36,432 nt of DNA. Origin: Verrucomicrobia bacterium UBA3841. GTDB lineage: Bacteria; Verrucomicrobiota; Kiritimatiellia; RFP12; UBA1067. A model generated the notes under the pieces. It worked only from the letters and a program-made list of their open reading frames with translations, was not told the DNA's origin and did no database searches. The translations under genes and the position numbers were made by a program. The stretch is from NCBI GenBank assembly GCA_002392765.1, contig DGHT01000055.1:15206-51637 (forward strand), read 5' to 3'. Below, piece by piece: positions 24,359 to 33,446 of the stretch (its first letter is position 1; each line of letters begins with the position of its first letter).

Positions 24359-25816
24359 ATGACAGTCATTTTCTCCGTTCTCCCCGTTGCGGTACTGGTT
24401 GCCGCGCTGACATTGCTGCGTCTACCCGCGTGGTGCGCGGCGTTGATTGCGTTCGCGTCGTGCGTCGCGGACGCTTTCTTCGCGTTCTCTCTTTCTCCGT
24501 CGGGCATAGCCGCGTCCGCCGCGGCGGGCGTGTCGACCGGACTCTACCCTATCGGACTCGTGATCGTTTCCGCGCTCTTCACGTACGGCGTGACGGTCGA
24601 GTCGGGCGCCATAGAGGAGATCAAAAGGGCGCTGGCCGGGCTTTCGTCGGACAGCCGCTTTCTCGCGCTGCTGATCGCGTTCGGCTTCGGCAATTTCATC
24701 GAAGGCATGGCTGGATTCGGGACGGCCGTGGCGATTCCGTGCGCGATTCTCGTCGGCGTGAAATTCGATCCGATGAAAGCCGTTCTAAGCTGTCTCGTCG
24801 CAAACACAACTCCGACGGCGTTCGCTTCGATCGGCGTGCCGACGCTCGTGCTTGCCGGGGAGACGGGGCTGGACGCCGGCAGGCTGACGACTGTAATTGC
24901 GCTTTTGCAGATTTTCGCCACCGCGCTGACGCCTTTCCTGATTCTGATTATCGTCGACGGATGGCGCGGGATCCGGGAATGCTGGCGTCTCGCCCTTGTC
25001 GCCGACGCCGTATTCATCGGAACGTGGCTTCTCATTGCGCCGTTCATGGGATGCGAACTTCCGGATATTGCGGGAGGTCTCCTCGCCATGGCGGCGCTCG
25101 CGGCGGTCGGCGGGCGCCGCGGATCGATAGATGTAAAGCGGCAGCTTTGGGCCTGGCAGCCGTTCGCTTACGTAGTCCTGGCGCTGGGTTGCGCGGCGTT
25201 TCTTCCGCCAGAGCGAAAGATTTCTCCTGGAATCATAATCTTCGCCGCCGCCGCTGCGGGCGGATTGGGACAGGGGTTGGGCATTGCAAAGCTTCTACGT
25301 CTGGCCGTATCGACCGTTCTGCGCTATTCCAAGGCGATACTCATGATATGCACCGTCCTTGCGCTCGGCAAGGTTATGGGCGCGTCCGGCATGACACGCA
25401 CGCTCGCTGACGCGCTGATCGCGTCGACAGGTTCCTTCTACCCCGCGGTGTCGAGCGTCGTAGGTGCGCTGGCGGGATTCGTGACCGGCTCCGGCACGAG
25501 TTCGTGCGTCCTTTTCGGCGCGCTCCAGGCGTCCGTAGGATCCACGGAGTTCGAAAGCCATCTCTTCGCCGCGGCGAATATAATGGGAGCGGGCATAGGC
25601 AAGATGATCTGTCCGCAGTCGATCGTGCTCGGCTGCGCGGCGGCGGGCATCGCCGGACGCGAATCCGAGACGATGGGAAGAGTGCTCCGGTATTTCGCCG
25701 TTATGCTGGCGGCCGCCTGCATTGCCACGTATTTTGCCGCTGCACTGCCGCGATGCAATGCCTGCGGATCCCGGTACGGCACCGATGCGGTCCGCGAGAC
25801 CGGCGCGGCGGAGTAG
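24359..25816 (+). CDS. lctP: L-lactate permease family transporter
   Basis: The 485-residue membrane protein shows the LctP/GlcA signatures: GFGNFIEGMAGFGTAVAIP, LVANTTPTAFASIGVP, VTGSGTSSCVLFGALQ and NIMGAGIGKMICPQSIVLG. These occur in the two inverted repeats of the family, and about twelve hydrophobic segments are visible. The family imports lactate or glycolate with protons. At 485 residues it is somewhat shorter than the usual 530-560. The ATG at 24359 is the only credible start after an in-frame stop at 24320, yet it lacks a Shine-Dalgarno sequence. The gene has its own promoter and is followed immediately by a hairpin, so it forms a single-gene unit. In a fermenting anaerobe it could import or export lactate. 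Confidence 0.85.
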   Translation: MTVIFSVLPVAVLVAALTLLRLPAWCAALIAFASCVADAFFAFSLSPSGIAASAAAGVSTGLYPIGLVIVSALFTYGVTVESGAIEEIKRALAGLSSDSRFLALLIAFGFGNFIEGMAGFGTAVAIPCAILVGVKFDPMKAVLSCLVANTTPTAFASIGVPTLVLAGETGLDAGRLTTVIALLQIFATALTPFLILIIVDGWRGIRECWRLALVADAVFIGTWLLIAPFMGCELPDIAGGLLAMAALAAVGGRRGSIDVKRQLWAWQPFAYVVLALGCAAFLPPERKISPGIIIFAAAAAGGLGQGLGIAKLLRLAVSTVLRYSKAILMICTVLALGKVMGASGMTRTLADALIASTGSFYPAVSSVVGALAGFVTGSGTSSCVLFGALQASVGSTEFESHLFAAANIMGAGIGKMICPQSIVLGCAAAGIAGRESETMGRVLRYFAVMLAAACIATYFAAALPRCNACGSRYGTDAVRETGAAE

Positions 25817-25839
25817 AAATCGCGCAAACCGCGCGATTT
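25817..25839 (+). terminator. Hairpin directly after the lactate permease stop
   Basis: AAATCGCGC and GCGCGATTT form a perfect nine-base stem around the loop AAACC, starting on the base after the TAG stop. There is no T-run after the stem, so it may end transcription only partly or protect the mRNA end. Confidence 0.55.
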
Positions 25840-25888
25840 ACCGCAGAATCGCCGCAAAACGGATTTTGCTGATTTTCCTCGCCGATTT

Positions 25889-25897
25889 TGGTATAAT
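25889..25897 (+). promoter_or_regulatory. Extended -10 promoter of coaD
   Basis: TGGTATAAT is a perfect extended -10 ending 10 bases before the coaD ATG at 25908. The predicted start near 25904 gives a leader of about four bases, too short for a ribosome site, so the mRNA should be nearly leaderless. Confidence 0.65.
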
Positions 25898-25907
25898 AAT
25901 ATGCATC

Positions 25908-26438
25908 ATGATTGATAAAACCGCAGTATATCCCGGGACCTTCGATCCCATGACGAAAGGGCATTTCGACCTTATCGCGAGGTCGTCGCCCCTCTACGAC
26001 AGGCTTATAGTCGCCGTGGCCTCCTCGAGTTCTAAAGAGCGCGCCATGTTCAGCTGCGAAGAGAGGGTGTCCATGATACGCGAGGATTGCGCCGCCGCCG
26101 GTCTCGCCAACGTCGAGGTTAAGGTCCTCGACACGCTCCTTGTCGATTTCTGCAAGCGCGAAGGCGCGAAGGTGATCATCCGGGGCGTGAGGGTTTACAG
26201 CGATTTCGAATACGAATTCCAGATGGCCCTCACGAACAGGCGGCTCGAACCGTCGATCGAGACGCTGTTCATGATGCCGAGCGAAAGCCTCGCGTACGTC
26301 ACGGCGTCCACGGTTCGCGAGATATCCAGCTACGGCGGCGACACCGCTCCGTTCGTCACCGAAGCGGTGCAGAAGCGTCTTGAGGCGTACAGGAAGAATT
26401 TTAGGGAACAACAAAAAAACAGACAAAACGAAAAATGA
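25908..26438 (+). CDS. coaD: Phosphopantetheine adenylyltransferase
   Basis: The 176-residue protein carries the CoaD nucleotidyltransferase motif YPGTFDPMTKGH (H19 of the TxGH-like motif), the RGVRVYSDFEYEFQMA block that binds pantetheine, and SESLAYVTASTVREI near the end, matching the ISSTxVRE motif. It joins ATP and 4'-phosphopantetheine to form dephospho-CoA, the fourth step of CoA synthesis, in the cytoplasm. It is a little longer than the usual ~160 residues because of a polar tail (FREQQKNRQNEK). The ATG at 25908 fits the family start (MIDKTAVYPG) and the nearby TGGTATAAT box. The stop overlaps the flavodiiron gene by ATGA, so the two are probably co-translated. Confidence 0.9.
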   Translation: MIDKTAVYPGTFDPMTKGHFDLIARSSPLYDRLIVAVASSSSKERAMFSCEERVSMIREDCAAAGLANVEVKVLDTLLVDFCKREGAKVIIRGVRVYSDFEYEFQMALTNRRLEPSIETLFMMPSESLAYVTASTVREISSYGGDTAPFVTEAVQKRLEAYRKNFREQQKNRQNEK

Positions 26439-27604
26439 AAATCAGCGAAGACATAAAATACGTCGGCGTAAACGACCATGACATCGACCTGTTCGAAGGC
26501 CAGTATGTAGTCCCTCTCGGGATGGCGTACAATTCATATCTTGTGAAAGACGGGAAGCTGACCGTGTTCGACACGGTCGACGCGCGTTTCGGCGAAGAGT
26601 GGCTCGCCAACGTCCGCCGCGAAGCCGGCGGAGCGGCGATCGACTATCTCGTCGTCCAGCACATGGAGCCCGACCATTCGTCCAACGTCGCGCTTTTCGC
26701 CAAGGCGTACCCCGGCGCGAAAATCGTAGCGAGCCAGCAGGCGTTCGCGATGATGAAGAACTTCTTCGGAACCGATTTCGCCGACAGGCGCATCGTCGTG
26801 AAAGAAGGCGACACCCTTTCGACCGGACGGCACACGTTCACGTTCGTCGCCGCGCCGATGGTCCACTGGCCCGAGGTGATCGTCACGTACGATTCGGCGG
26901 ACAAAGTTCTGTTCTCCGCCGACGGTTTCGGCAAGTTCGGCGCGAACGACGCCGTCGATCCAGAGGGCTGGGACTGCGAGGCCAGAAGGTACTACATCGG
27001 AATCGTCGGGAAATACGGACCGCAGGTCCAGGCGCTTCTCAAGAAGGCCGCGGGTCTCGACATCGCGACGATCTGCCCGCTCCACGGGCCCGTCCTTTCG
27101 ACGCCCGAAGAGATTTCCCACGCCGTTTCGCAGTATTCAACGTGGTCTTCCTACTCGGTCGAGACGGACGGCGTTCTCGTTGCGTACACTTCCGTCTACG
27201 GCCACACTAAAGCGGCGGCGCTGAAGCTTGTCGAAATGCTCAAGGCCAAAGGCTGCCCCAAGGTGGCCGTCGCCGACCTTGCGCGCGACGACCAGCCCGA
27301 AGCGGTCGAGGATGCGTTCCGCTACGGGAAGATGGTTCTTGCGACGACGACGTACAACATGGACATATTCCCCTGGATGCGCCATTTCATCTGGCATCTG
27401 ACCGAAAGGAACTACCAAAACCGCAAGGTCGGATTCATCGAGAACGGCTCGTGGGCGCCTGTCGCGGCCAAGACGATGAAGGCCATGTTCGAAAAGTCGA
27501 AGGGCTTGAAGTTCTGCGACACGGTCGTGACAGTCAAAAGCGCGCTCGATTCCGGCAGCGAGGCGATGCTCGAACGTCTTGCCGACGAGATTCTCGCCGA
27601 TTGA
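26435..27604 (+). CDS. Flavodiiron protein (A-type flavoprotein, oxygen/NO reductase)
   Basis: The 389-residue protein has a metallo-beta-lactamase-like domain (residues 1-~245) with all diiron ligands at the expected spacing: H76-x-E78-x-D80-H81 (QHMEPDHSS), H144 (HWPE), D163 (SADGFG) and H217 (PLHGP). The flavodoxin domain follows with the FMN loop TSVYGHTKAAA near residue 250. Flavodiiron proteins reduce oxygen to water or NO to N2O in the cytoplasm, protecting strict anaerobes. There is no rubredoxin or NADH domain, so an external electron donor is needed. Its start overlaps the coaD stop (ATGA), an unusual partner with no known functional link; shared transcription from the coaD promoter is likely. 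Confidence 0.9.
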   Translation: MKISEDIKYVGVNDHDIDLFEGQYVVPLGMAYNSYLVKDGKLTVFDTVDARFGEEWLANVRREAGGAAIDYLVVQHMEPDHSSNVALFAKAYPGAKIVASQQAFAMMKNFFGTDFADRRIVVKEGDTLSTGRHTFTFVAAPMVHWPEVIVTYDSADKVLFSADGFGKFGANDAVDPEGWDCEARRYYIGIVGKYGPQVQALLKKAAGLDIATICPLHGPVLSTPEEISHAVSQYSTWSSYSVETDGVLVAYTSVYGHTKAAALKLVEMLKAKGCPKVAVADLARDDQPEAVEDAFRYGKMVLATTTYNMDIFPWMRHFIWHLTERNYQNRKVGFIENGSWAPVAAKTMKAMFEKSKGLKFCDTVVTVKSALDSGSEAMLERLADEILAD

Positions 27605-27628
27605 CCGCGGCAAAGGACGGCTCGGACG

Positions 27629-28822
27629 TTGAAAGAGCGCATTGCCAGACATGTGGCCGAGATACCGAAGAGCGGCATTCGCCGCTTCTTCGACATCGTA
27701 GCCCAGTCGAAAGACGTAGTGTCTCTCGGAGTCGGCGAACCGGATTTCGACACCCCGTGGCACATTTCCAGGGCGGCAGTGACATGCCTAGAAAACGGCG
27801 GAACGCACTACACGTCCAATCTCGGTACGCCGCGTCTGCGGCGCGCGATTTCGGACTATCTGCAAAGGCGTTTCGCCGCATCGTATTCGCCGGACAACGA
27901 AATACTCGCAACGGTCGGAGTGTCCGAGGCGATCGATCTCGCCGTCCGCGCGATATGCTCGCCCGGAGACGAGGTGCTGTACCACGAGCCGTGCTTCGTC
28001 AGCTATTCGGCGACGGTGCGTCTTGCGCACGCGACGCCCGTAGCGGTCCAAACGCGCAAGGAGGACTCTTTCGCACTGACCGTCGACGCGCTGGAGAAAA
28101 AGGTCACGCCCAAGACGAAGGCGCTTCTGGTGAACTTCCCCTGCAACCCGACAGGAGCGACGGTTTCGCGCGCAGAGATGGATGCGATTCTCGATTTCTG
28201 CTCGAGACACGACATCTTTCTGCTGGCCGACGAAGTGTACAGCGAACTCAACTACCGCGTTGACGGCATCGACAATCCGAAAACCGTGCTGCCGTCGTTC
28301 GCGGCGGGCGGGAAGCGCCGCGATCTTGTGATACTGCTGAACGGTTTTTCGAAAAGCTGGGCGATGACAGGCTACAGGCTCGGCTACGCTGCGGGCCCGG
28401 CAGACGTGATCGACGCGATGATGAAAATCCACCAGTACGGGATAATGTCGGCGCCGACCCTGGCGCAGGCGGCCGGGGTGGAGGCGATGGATTTCGGCGA
28501 CGCGGATGTTGCGAAAATGCGGCGCGAGTACAGGCGCAGGCGCGATTTCATGGTTGCCGCTCTGAACGCAGCGGGGCTTGAAACCCCCGAACCGGGCGGC
28601 GCGTTCTATCTTTTCCCGGACGTATCCTCCACCGGCCTTTCCGGGGACGATTTCGCCATGGAGCTTCTCGAAGGGCATAAGGTCGCATGCGTGCCCGGAT
28701 CGGCTTTCGGGAGCGAGGCGTCGCGGTTCGTCAGAATGAGCTACGCCACGTCGATGGAAAAACTGAAGACCGCGGCCGCGCGCATCGCAGGGATGTGCGA
28801 GAGCCGCAAACGGAATTTCTGA
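27629..28822 (+). CDS. Class I/II PLP-dependent aminotransferase
   Basis: The 397-residue protein has the type I aminotransferase pattern: SLGVGEPDFDTPWHI at the start, GTHYTSNLGTPRLRRAI, NPTGATVSR, ADEVYSELNYR, and the PLP lysine K242 in NGFSKSWAMTGYRLGY; the substrate-carboxylate Arg is in SRFVRMSYA. It resembles aspartate or aromatic aminotransferases of the PatA/AspC kind. The exact amino acid cannot be read. The only start that gives the full N-terminus is a TTG at 27629, with AAAGGA about 11 bases before it; TTG starts are usually weak. It lies 24 bases after the flavodiiron gene and probably belongs to the same transcript. Confidence 0.85.
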   Translation: MKERIARHVAEIPKSGIRRFFDIVAQSKDVVSLGVGEPDFDTPWHISRAAVTCLENGGTHYTSNLGTPRLRRAISDYLQRRFAASYSPDNEILATVGVSEAIDLAVRAICSPGDEVLYHEPCFVSYSATVRLAHATPVAVQTRKEDSFALTVDALEKKVTPKTKALLVNFPCNPTGATVSRAEMDAILDFCSRHDIFLLADEVYSELNYRVDGIDNPKTVLPSFAAGGKRRDLVILLNGFSKSWAMTGYRLGYAAGPADVIDAMMKIHQYGIMSAPTLAQAAGVEAMDFGDADVAKMRREYRRRRDFMVAALNAAGLETPEPGGAFYLFPDVSSTGLSGDDFAMELLEGHKVACVPGSAFGSEASRFVRMSYATSMEKLKTAAARIAGMCESRKRNF

Positions 28823-28847
28823 AACGTTCAGCAAGGGAGAATGGCAT

Positions 28848-31800
28848 ATGCAAAGAACCGTGTTGTTCGCCGTCGCGGCCCTGGCAGCCGCCTGCGCGTC
28901 CGCCGCGCCGACAGTCGAGAACGAAGCGCTCCGGGCGTCCAAAGGCGTACTGGTGCTCCAGTGCGGCAGCGACTGGTGCGTGAGCGGCGAAGACGTCCGG
29001 TCGGTTTTCAATTCCGCCGCCTTCAAAAAGAACAGACATGTAGCGCAGTTTGTCACGGCCGTGTATGACGAGATGGACAGCCCGACCGACGACGTCAGGG
29101 CAAAGAACGACTTGGTCAAGTCCATGCTGATAAGGACGAAACGTTTCCCCGCGATTACGTGTTTCACGCCCGGACCGGAATTCAAGGTTTTCGCGCAGAT
29201 TGAAAACATCCCTTCGAGCGTCACCGCCGAGAAGCTCGCCGGCGCGATAGCGAAGACCGTCGCCACCAAAGACAAGGCGGAGGCTCTTTTCAAGAAGGCG
29301 GCCCAGGCCAAAGGCGAGGCGGCGGCAGATCTGTACGGCGAGGGGTTCGATCTTCTCGCGACGAGAATGGGTCCGTTCCATTTCAAAGAGCTGACGACCG
29401 GTAAATTCGCGTGGAAAAAGGAATGGGGCGCGCTTTGCGAACTGGACGCCGGCGACAGGTTCGGCTGGCTGGCGCACTTCGACATGGACGAGTACAAGAC
29501 CGTCAAGATGGTCGAGAAGGTGACGGGAATGCGCGAATCTCCGTCGGGAAGCATCGACCAGTACGTCAAATCGGTCAAATCGATCCCGCAGAAGCATTTT
29601 ACGCCCAACCAGAAGCAGGCCGTCAAGGTCGTCGAATACGCCGCCACGGGTTCGACCGGCAAGGCGCTTTCGCAGGGGGAACGCAAACTGATGGAGGAGG
29701 CGTTCGCTCTCGGACGCGATACGTTCTGGGGCCAGTTCGCAATGGGCAGGCTCATGATGGACGGCGCGAAAATCGAATCGAAGGGACTCCCTGCGGCAAA
29801 AGTCCGCGAAAGACCGAAGAACGCGTCCGGAACGCGAAAGCCATTCCCCCTTGAGCAGGCGAAGTCGGCGATTGCCAGTATCAAGCCCGGAGCGAAACTC
29901 ACCGACCAGCAGAAGATGGCCGTGGCACGCTACACTGTTCTCAGGCTGATAGGCGTCGAGGGGTGGAACAAAGTCCATGACAGGCCCGGCGGACAGCAGT
30001 TCATGGCAACGTTCATGAACGACCGCGAGTGGCTGGAGGATTTCGCGTGGAGCGGATCGTTCCCGGTCCCCGGCGACCCCTGGAACATGAACGACGTCAC
30101 GACTCCCGGCGCTGCGGCCGGCGCCATCGATTCGCTTGAGGAGCTGGTTTTCCAGGACAATGGCAGATGGACGGAGTTCGCCGACGGCAAGTACGAGAAC
30201 AACGAGGGCAGGAAGTTCATGACCGCCCTCGCGCTCGTGTATCCGTCGGCCGACTCGGCGTGGCTCGCCGACGTCCTCGACGCCTACCGCGCGACCGCTC
30301 TCGCGGGAAGACTCCACAAGGCCGCCTACTCGCAGCCGGTGTGGCAGTGGCGCTTCGCGGTCCACCAGGGACATCCAACCGCAGGCGTCGACAACATGGC
30401 CGCGCAGCAGAGGCACCTCGACAAGTTCGTCAACCTTCCCCTGCGCGAATACTCGGGCACGCCGTGGATGATTGAATACAGGCTCAAAAACTGTTTCGGC
30501 GATTCGGTGCACGGTCCACTCTACTACAAACCGTGGGCCACGGCCGGCGAATGGCCCAAGCGCAAATATTCCCAGATAGTCGGGGGCGTGTGCGGCGAGC
30601 TTTCGAAGTTCGGAAGCGCCATTTCCAATTCGCACGGACTTCCCTCCACGACCGTCGGACAGCCGGGACACTGCGCGTATTCGCGCCGTCTTCCGGACGG
30701 GGACTGGATTCTCGACTACAACGTGACCGGACACTCGCAGATGCACATGTGCTTCTGGGGCAAGCACGAATGGCAGTACTGCGCGGCGATCGAGAAGACG
30801 TACAATGTCGACCGCGAACTGCGCCTGGGCGCCGAGCGGATGATCGCCCTCGCGTGTCTCGCCGAGGATCGCGGACGCGACCGCAAGACGGTGGAAAACT
30901 TCTACCGCCACGCGTGCGCCGCGTATCCAGAGCACTACGGCGCGTGGAAGCTGTACGGCGACTGGCTCATGCGCACGAATACTCCGCTCGACGAACTCAG
31001 GGTGTGGGTGCGCGGATGCGCGCGCGGCATGAAGACAGGACGCCAGCCGCTGTGGAACATACTCACCCCGTATTTCGAACGCGTCGCCAAAGAGAAGGGC
31101 GTCGCTGCGCTCAAGGCGGACCTCCTCGAATTCGCGCCGCTCCTCAAGCAGGGCCAGGGGAAGCTCCAGGAGGAGGCCGATTTCAGCACCGTTCTGCAAA
31201 AGTGGGGCGAATTGCTCGGGTCGGACGAGCTGACGCGATACGACGTTTTGAAGGCAATGCTTGTCGCGCAGTTCGGTACGCGCGAATACTTTTCCCAGAC
31301 TCTCGGCTGGGGATCCGACTATTACACGAAAATCCCGGGAGGCATGGAGAAATTCGTCAAGTGTCTCTCGGAGGTTTTCGCGTTAGGCTCGAAAAAGTCC
31401 GGCGGGAAGGGGAAGGAAATCCAGTCCGGAATCGACTTCAAACCTCTTATGCTTTCCGCCAGCAAGAACGGAAATCTCGAGGCGTTCAGAATCATGGCCA
31501 ATCTGCAGAACAAACTGTCGCCGAGGTTCAAGAAGGGGGCGGATTTCCCGTCTTCCGATTTCGGCAACCCTCTTTTGAGCGGCGACGGCCTGCTTATGAC
31601 CTCGACGACGAGCAGCTGGGACGATCCGTCCCGCTACCAGTATGTGATCGACGCGTCCGCCCCCGACGGGAACGGTTTCCACACAGCGAAGGAGAAGGCG
31701 CCTTGGGCGACGGTGAAACTGCCGGGGCCGTCGTCCATATCCGGCGTGGTCGTGGTAAACAATTCCGGCGGATACAATGCGACAAGGCAGGCGCCGCTTT

Positions 31801-31994
31801 TCGTGGACGTCTCGCGCGACGGCACGACATGGACGCGCGTCCATACGGACGAAAACGTCCGCGACACATACAGGATCGATCTCCGCGCCAGTGCGCCGCT
31901 CGCCCAGTACGTCCGCGTGGGACGCGTAGAAAACGCCAAGGAGGAAGTCTACCACCTTTCCAAGATCCTCGTCTACGGCAAAAAGTTCTACTGA
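28848..31994 (+). CDS. Large secreted protein: thioredoxin-like, transglutaminase-like and discoidin (F5/8C) domains
   Basis: The 1048-residue product has a signal peptide (residues ~1-20) and a ribosome site GGGAGA. Residues ~30-125 look like a degenerate thioredoxin fold (VLVLQCGSDWCVSG) in which only one of the two active cysteines remains (C44). A helical region follows. Residues ~575-640 have a transglutaminase/cysteine-protease-like triad: C582 in GGVCGELSKFG, H608 in GQPGHCAYSR and D623 in DWILDYNVTGH. Residues ~660-800 are TPR-like helices. The last ~130 residues, with PWATVKLPG, SGVVVVNN, VDVSRDGTTWTRV and QYVRVG, form an F5/8 type C carbohydrate-binding domain. A secreted peptide- or glycan-attached crosslinking or cleaving enzyme is likely. 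Upstream spacing (25 bases) suggests co-transcription with the aminotransferase gene. Confidence 0.65.
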   Translation: MQRTVLFAVAALAAACASAAPTVENEALRASKGVLVLQCGSDWCVSGEDVRSVFNSAAFKKNRHVAQFVTAVYDEMDSPTDDVRAKNDLVKSMLIRTKRFPAITCFTPGPEFKVFAQIENIPSSVTAEKLAGAIAKTVATKDKAEALFKKAAQAKGEAAADLYGEGFDLLATRMGPFHFKELTTGKFAWKKEWGALCELDAGDRFGWLAHFDMDEYKTVKMVEKVTGMRESPSGSIDQYVKSVKSIPQKHFTPNQKQAVKVVEYAATGSTGKALSQGERKLMEEAFALGRDTFWGQFAMGRLMMDGAKIESKGLPAAKVRERPKNASGTRKPFPLEQAKSAIASIKPGAKLTDQQKMAVARYTVLRLIGVEGWNKVHDRPGGQQFMATFMNDREWLEDFAWSGSFPVPGDPWNMNDVTTPGAAAGAIDSLEELVFQDNGRWTEFADGKYENNEGRKFMTALALVYPSADSAWLADVLDAYRATALAGRLHKAAYSQPVWQWRFAVHQGHPTAGVDNMAAQQRHLDKFVNLPLREYSGTPWMIEYRLKNCFGDSVHGPLYYKPWATAGEWPKRKYSQIVGGVCGELSKFGSAISNSHGLPSTTVGQPGHCAYSRRLPDGDWILDYNVTGHSQMHMCFWGKHEWQYCAAIEKTYNVDRELRLGAERMIALACLAEDRGRDRKTVENFYRHACAAYPEHYGAWKLYGDWLMRTNTPLDELRVWVRGCARGMKTGRQPLWNILTPYFERVAKEKGVAALKADLLEFAPLLKQGQGKLQEEADFSTVLQKWGELLGSDELTRYDVLKAMLVAQFGTREYFSQTLGWGSDYYTKIPGGMEKFVKCLSEVFALGSKKSGGKGKEIQSGIDFKPLMLSASKNGNLEAFRIMANLQNKLSPRFKKGADFPSSDFGNPLLSGDGLLMTSTTSSWDDPSRYQYVIDASAPDGNGFHTAKEKAPWATVKLPGPSSISGVVVVNNSGGYNATRQAPLFVDVSRDGTTWTRVHTDENVRDTYRIDLRASAPLAQYVRVGRVENAKEEVYHLSKILVYGKKFY

Positions 31995-32019
31995 GTTCCG
32001 CCGATTCTCCAGATTCCTA

Positions 32020-32048
32020 TTCACTGGATACGATTCTTTTGATATAAT
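32020..32048 (+). promoter_or_regulatory. Promoter of the porin gene
   Basis: TTCACT (32020-32025) and TATAAT (32043-32048) are 17 bases apart, and the -10 is extended (TGATATAAT). The ATG at 32057 is nine bases from the end of the box, so the transcript would begin only one to three bases before it and carry no ribosome site. Confidence 0.7.
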
Positions 32049-32056
32049 TCTACACC

Positions 32057-33445
32057 ATGAAAAACAAGATATTTGCGATATCCGCTTTGGCTTCCGCGGC
32101 CTGCTTCGCGCAGGAGCCCGAGGGAGTCTACGGCTGGCTTGACGATGCGCTTTCCTTCGGCGGCGATCTGCGCATCCGCCAGGAGATGATAAACAACACC
32201 CCCGGTCTGCCCGGAGGCGGCGTGGCCATGCCTCTCGAGCGCGGAAAGTTCAGGAACCATCTCCGGTACCGTCCGCGCGTTTGGGGCGCGTTCGCTCCAG
32301 ATTCGCACTGGAAACTTTACGTCCGCCTTGCGGACGAATTCAGGTGGAACGTCCGTCCGAAAAACCATGCGGACGCGTTTCCGGGCGAGCTGATCATCGA
32401 CAATCTTTACCTGGAGGCGACCGACCTTTTCGACGATTTCCTCGATTTCAAAATCGGCCGTCAGGACATCTACGGACTTTACGGCCTCGATCACTTGTTC
32501 GTCGACGGAACGCCCGGCGACGGTTCGAGATCCGTGTATTCCGATGTCGCAAGGGGAACGCTCAAGTTCGACGAGACGGAAAAGCTCGATTTCTTCATGC
32601 TGTACAACAAGGACGACAACCCCGCGCGCGTCGGAACGCGCAGATCCAAGCACAAGCCGCTTGCAGGGTTCGGCGGCGGCGCGGAACCAGAAATGGACGA
32701 TTGGGGATGGGGCGCGGTATATTCAGGCGAAATGGCCAAATCTCTGCCTTACCAGATTTTCGCCATGCAGAAACACACCGCATCTTTCCACCGCCAGGGT
32801 GTCAAGCATCCGCGCAAGAGGCGCGAACTGCTGGGCGTGAAGCTGATGCCGCGCCTAACCGACGAACTTACCCTGCAGCTGGAGGCGATGGGACAGGTCG
32901 GGCGCGACGGAGAAGGGAACTGGTTAAGCGGCTGGAGCACCTATTCAGGACTTAATTGGAAAAAGAAAACCGATGCGGGTAAGTGGACGCCGTTCGCGAA
33001 CTTCGGCGTACACGTCATGAGCGGCGACAAAAACGCGGCCAAGGAGGATGGCGGCAACCGCGCATGGGATCCGATGTGGTCGCGCGGCGTGAACGATTCG
33101 GAACTCTTCCTTTACGGAACCCACTACGGCGCGGCATGGTGGAGCAACATGGTTCTTTTGAAGCTGAATCCCGGAATCGATTTCGGCAGGAACCACCGCG
33201 TTTCCGCAATGACCGGCGCGCTGTTCGCCGCGCGCGACGACGGTATGGGCGGCGGAGACGGCAGTTTCAAAGGCTGGATGAACCAGATACGCTACGATTT
33301 CCCGCTCCTTATCGCGGATAAAGACAAAGGCGAACGCTTCGAAATCGTCGGACACGTTTACGCCGAACTTTTCAACCCCGGCGACTATTTCCGCACGGAC
33401 CGCCCGTCGTGGTTTCTCCGCTGGCAGGTGGAATTCAGGTTCTGA
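32057..33445 (+). CDS. Outer membrane porin of the alginate-export (AlgE-like) type
   Basis: The 462-residue protein has a signal peptide (MKNKIFAISALASAACFA) and alternating beta-strand sequence throughout, ending in the aromatic residue typical of outer membrane barrels (LRWQVEFRF). Family features include FGGDLRIRQEM, YRPRVWGAFAPDSHWKLYVRLADEFRW, FLDFKIGRQDI YGLYGLDHLFVDGTP in succession, and a late FARxxDGMGG-type strand. Proteins of this fold form channels for anionic sugars or other small solutes. The gene has its own promoter and is followed by the HD-fumarase gene after one base. Fit with alginate itself is not implied; the substrate is unknown. Confidence 0.75.
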   Translation: MKNKIFAISALASAACFAQEPEGVYGWLDDALSFGGDLRIRQEMINNTPGLPGGGVAMPLERGKFRNHLRYRPRVWGAFAPDSHWKLYVRLADEFRWNVRPKNHADAFPGELIIDNLYLEATDLFDDFLDFKIGRQDIYGLYGLDHLFVDGTPGDGSRSVYSDVARGTLKFDETEKLDFFMLYNKDDNPARVGTRRSKHKPLAGFGGGAEPEMDDWGWGAVYSGEMAKSLPYQIFAMQKHTASFHRQGVKHPRKRRELLGVKLMPRLTDELTLQLEAMGQVGRDGEGNWLSGWSTYSGLNWKKKTDAGKWTPFANFGVHVMSGDKNAAKEDGGNRAWDPMWSRGVNDSELFLYGTHYGAAWWSNMVLLKLNPGIDFGRNHRVSAMTGALFAARDDGMGGGDGSFKGWMNQIRYDFPLLIADKDKGERFEIVGHVYAELFNPGDYFRTDRPSWFLRWQVEFRF

Positions 33446-33446
33446 C

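Noticed and set aside
24319..25410. A 363-codon plus-strand frame overlapping the lactate permease gene
   Set aside because: Its product is Arg-rich and lacks membrane segments, while the frame at 24359 gives a perfect LctP pattern.
28731..31199. An 822-codon minus-strand frame
   Set aside because: Antisense to the secreted thioredoxin/transglutaminase-like gene and part of the aminotransferase gene; no start signal and no family features.
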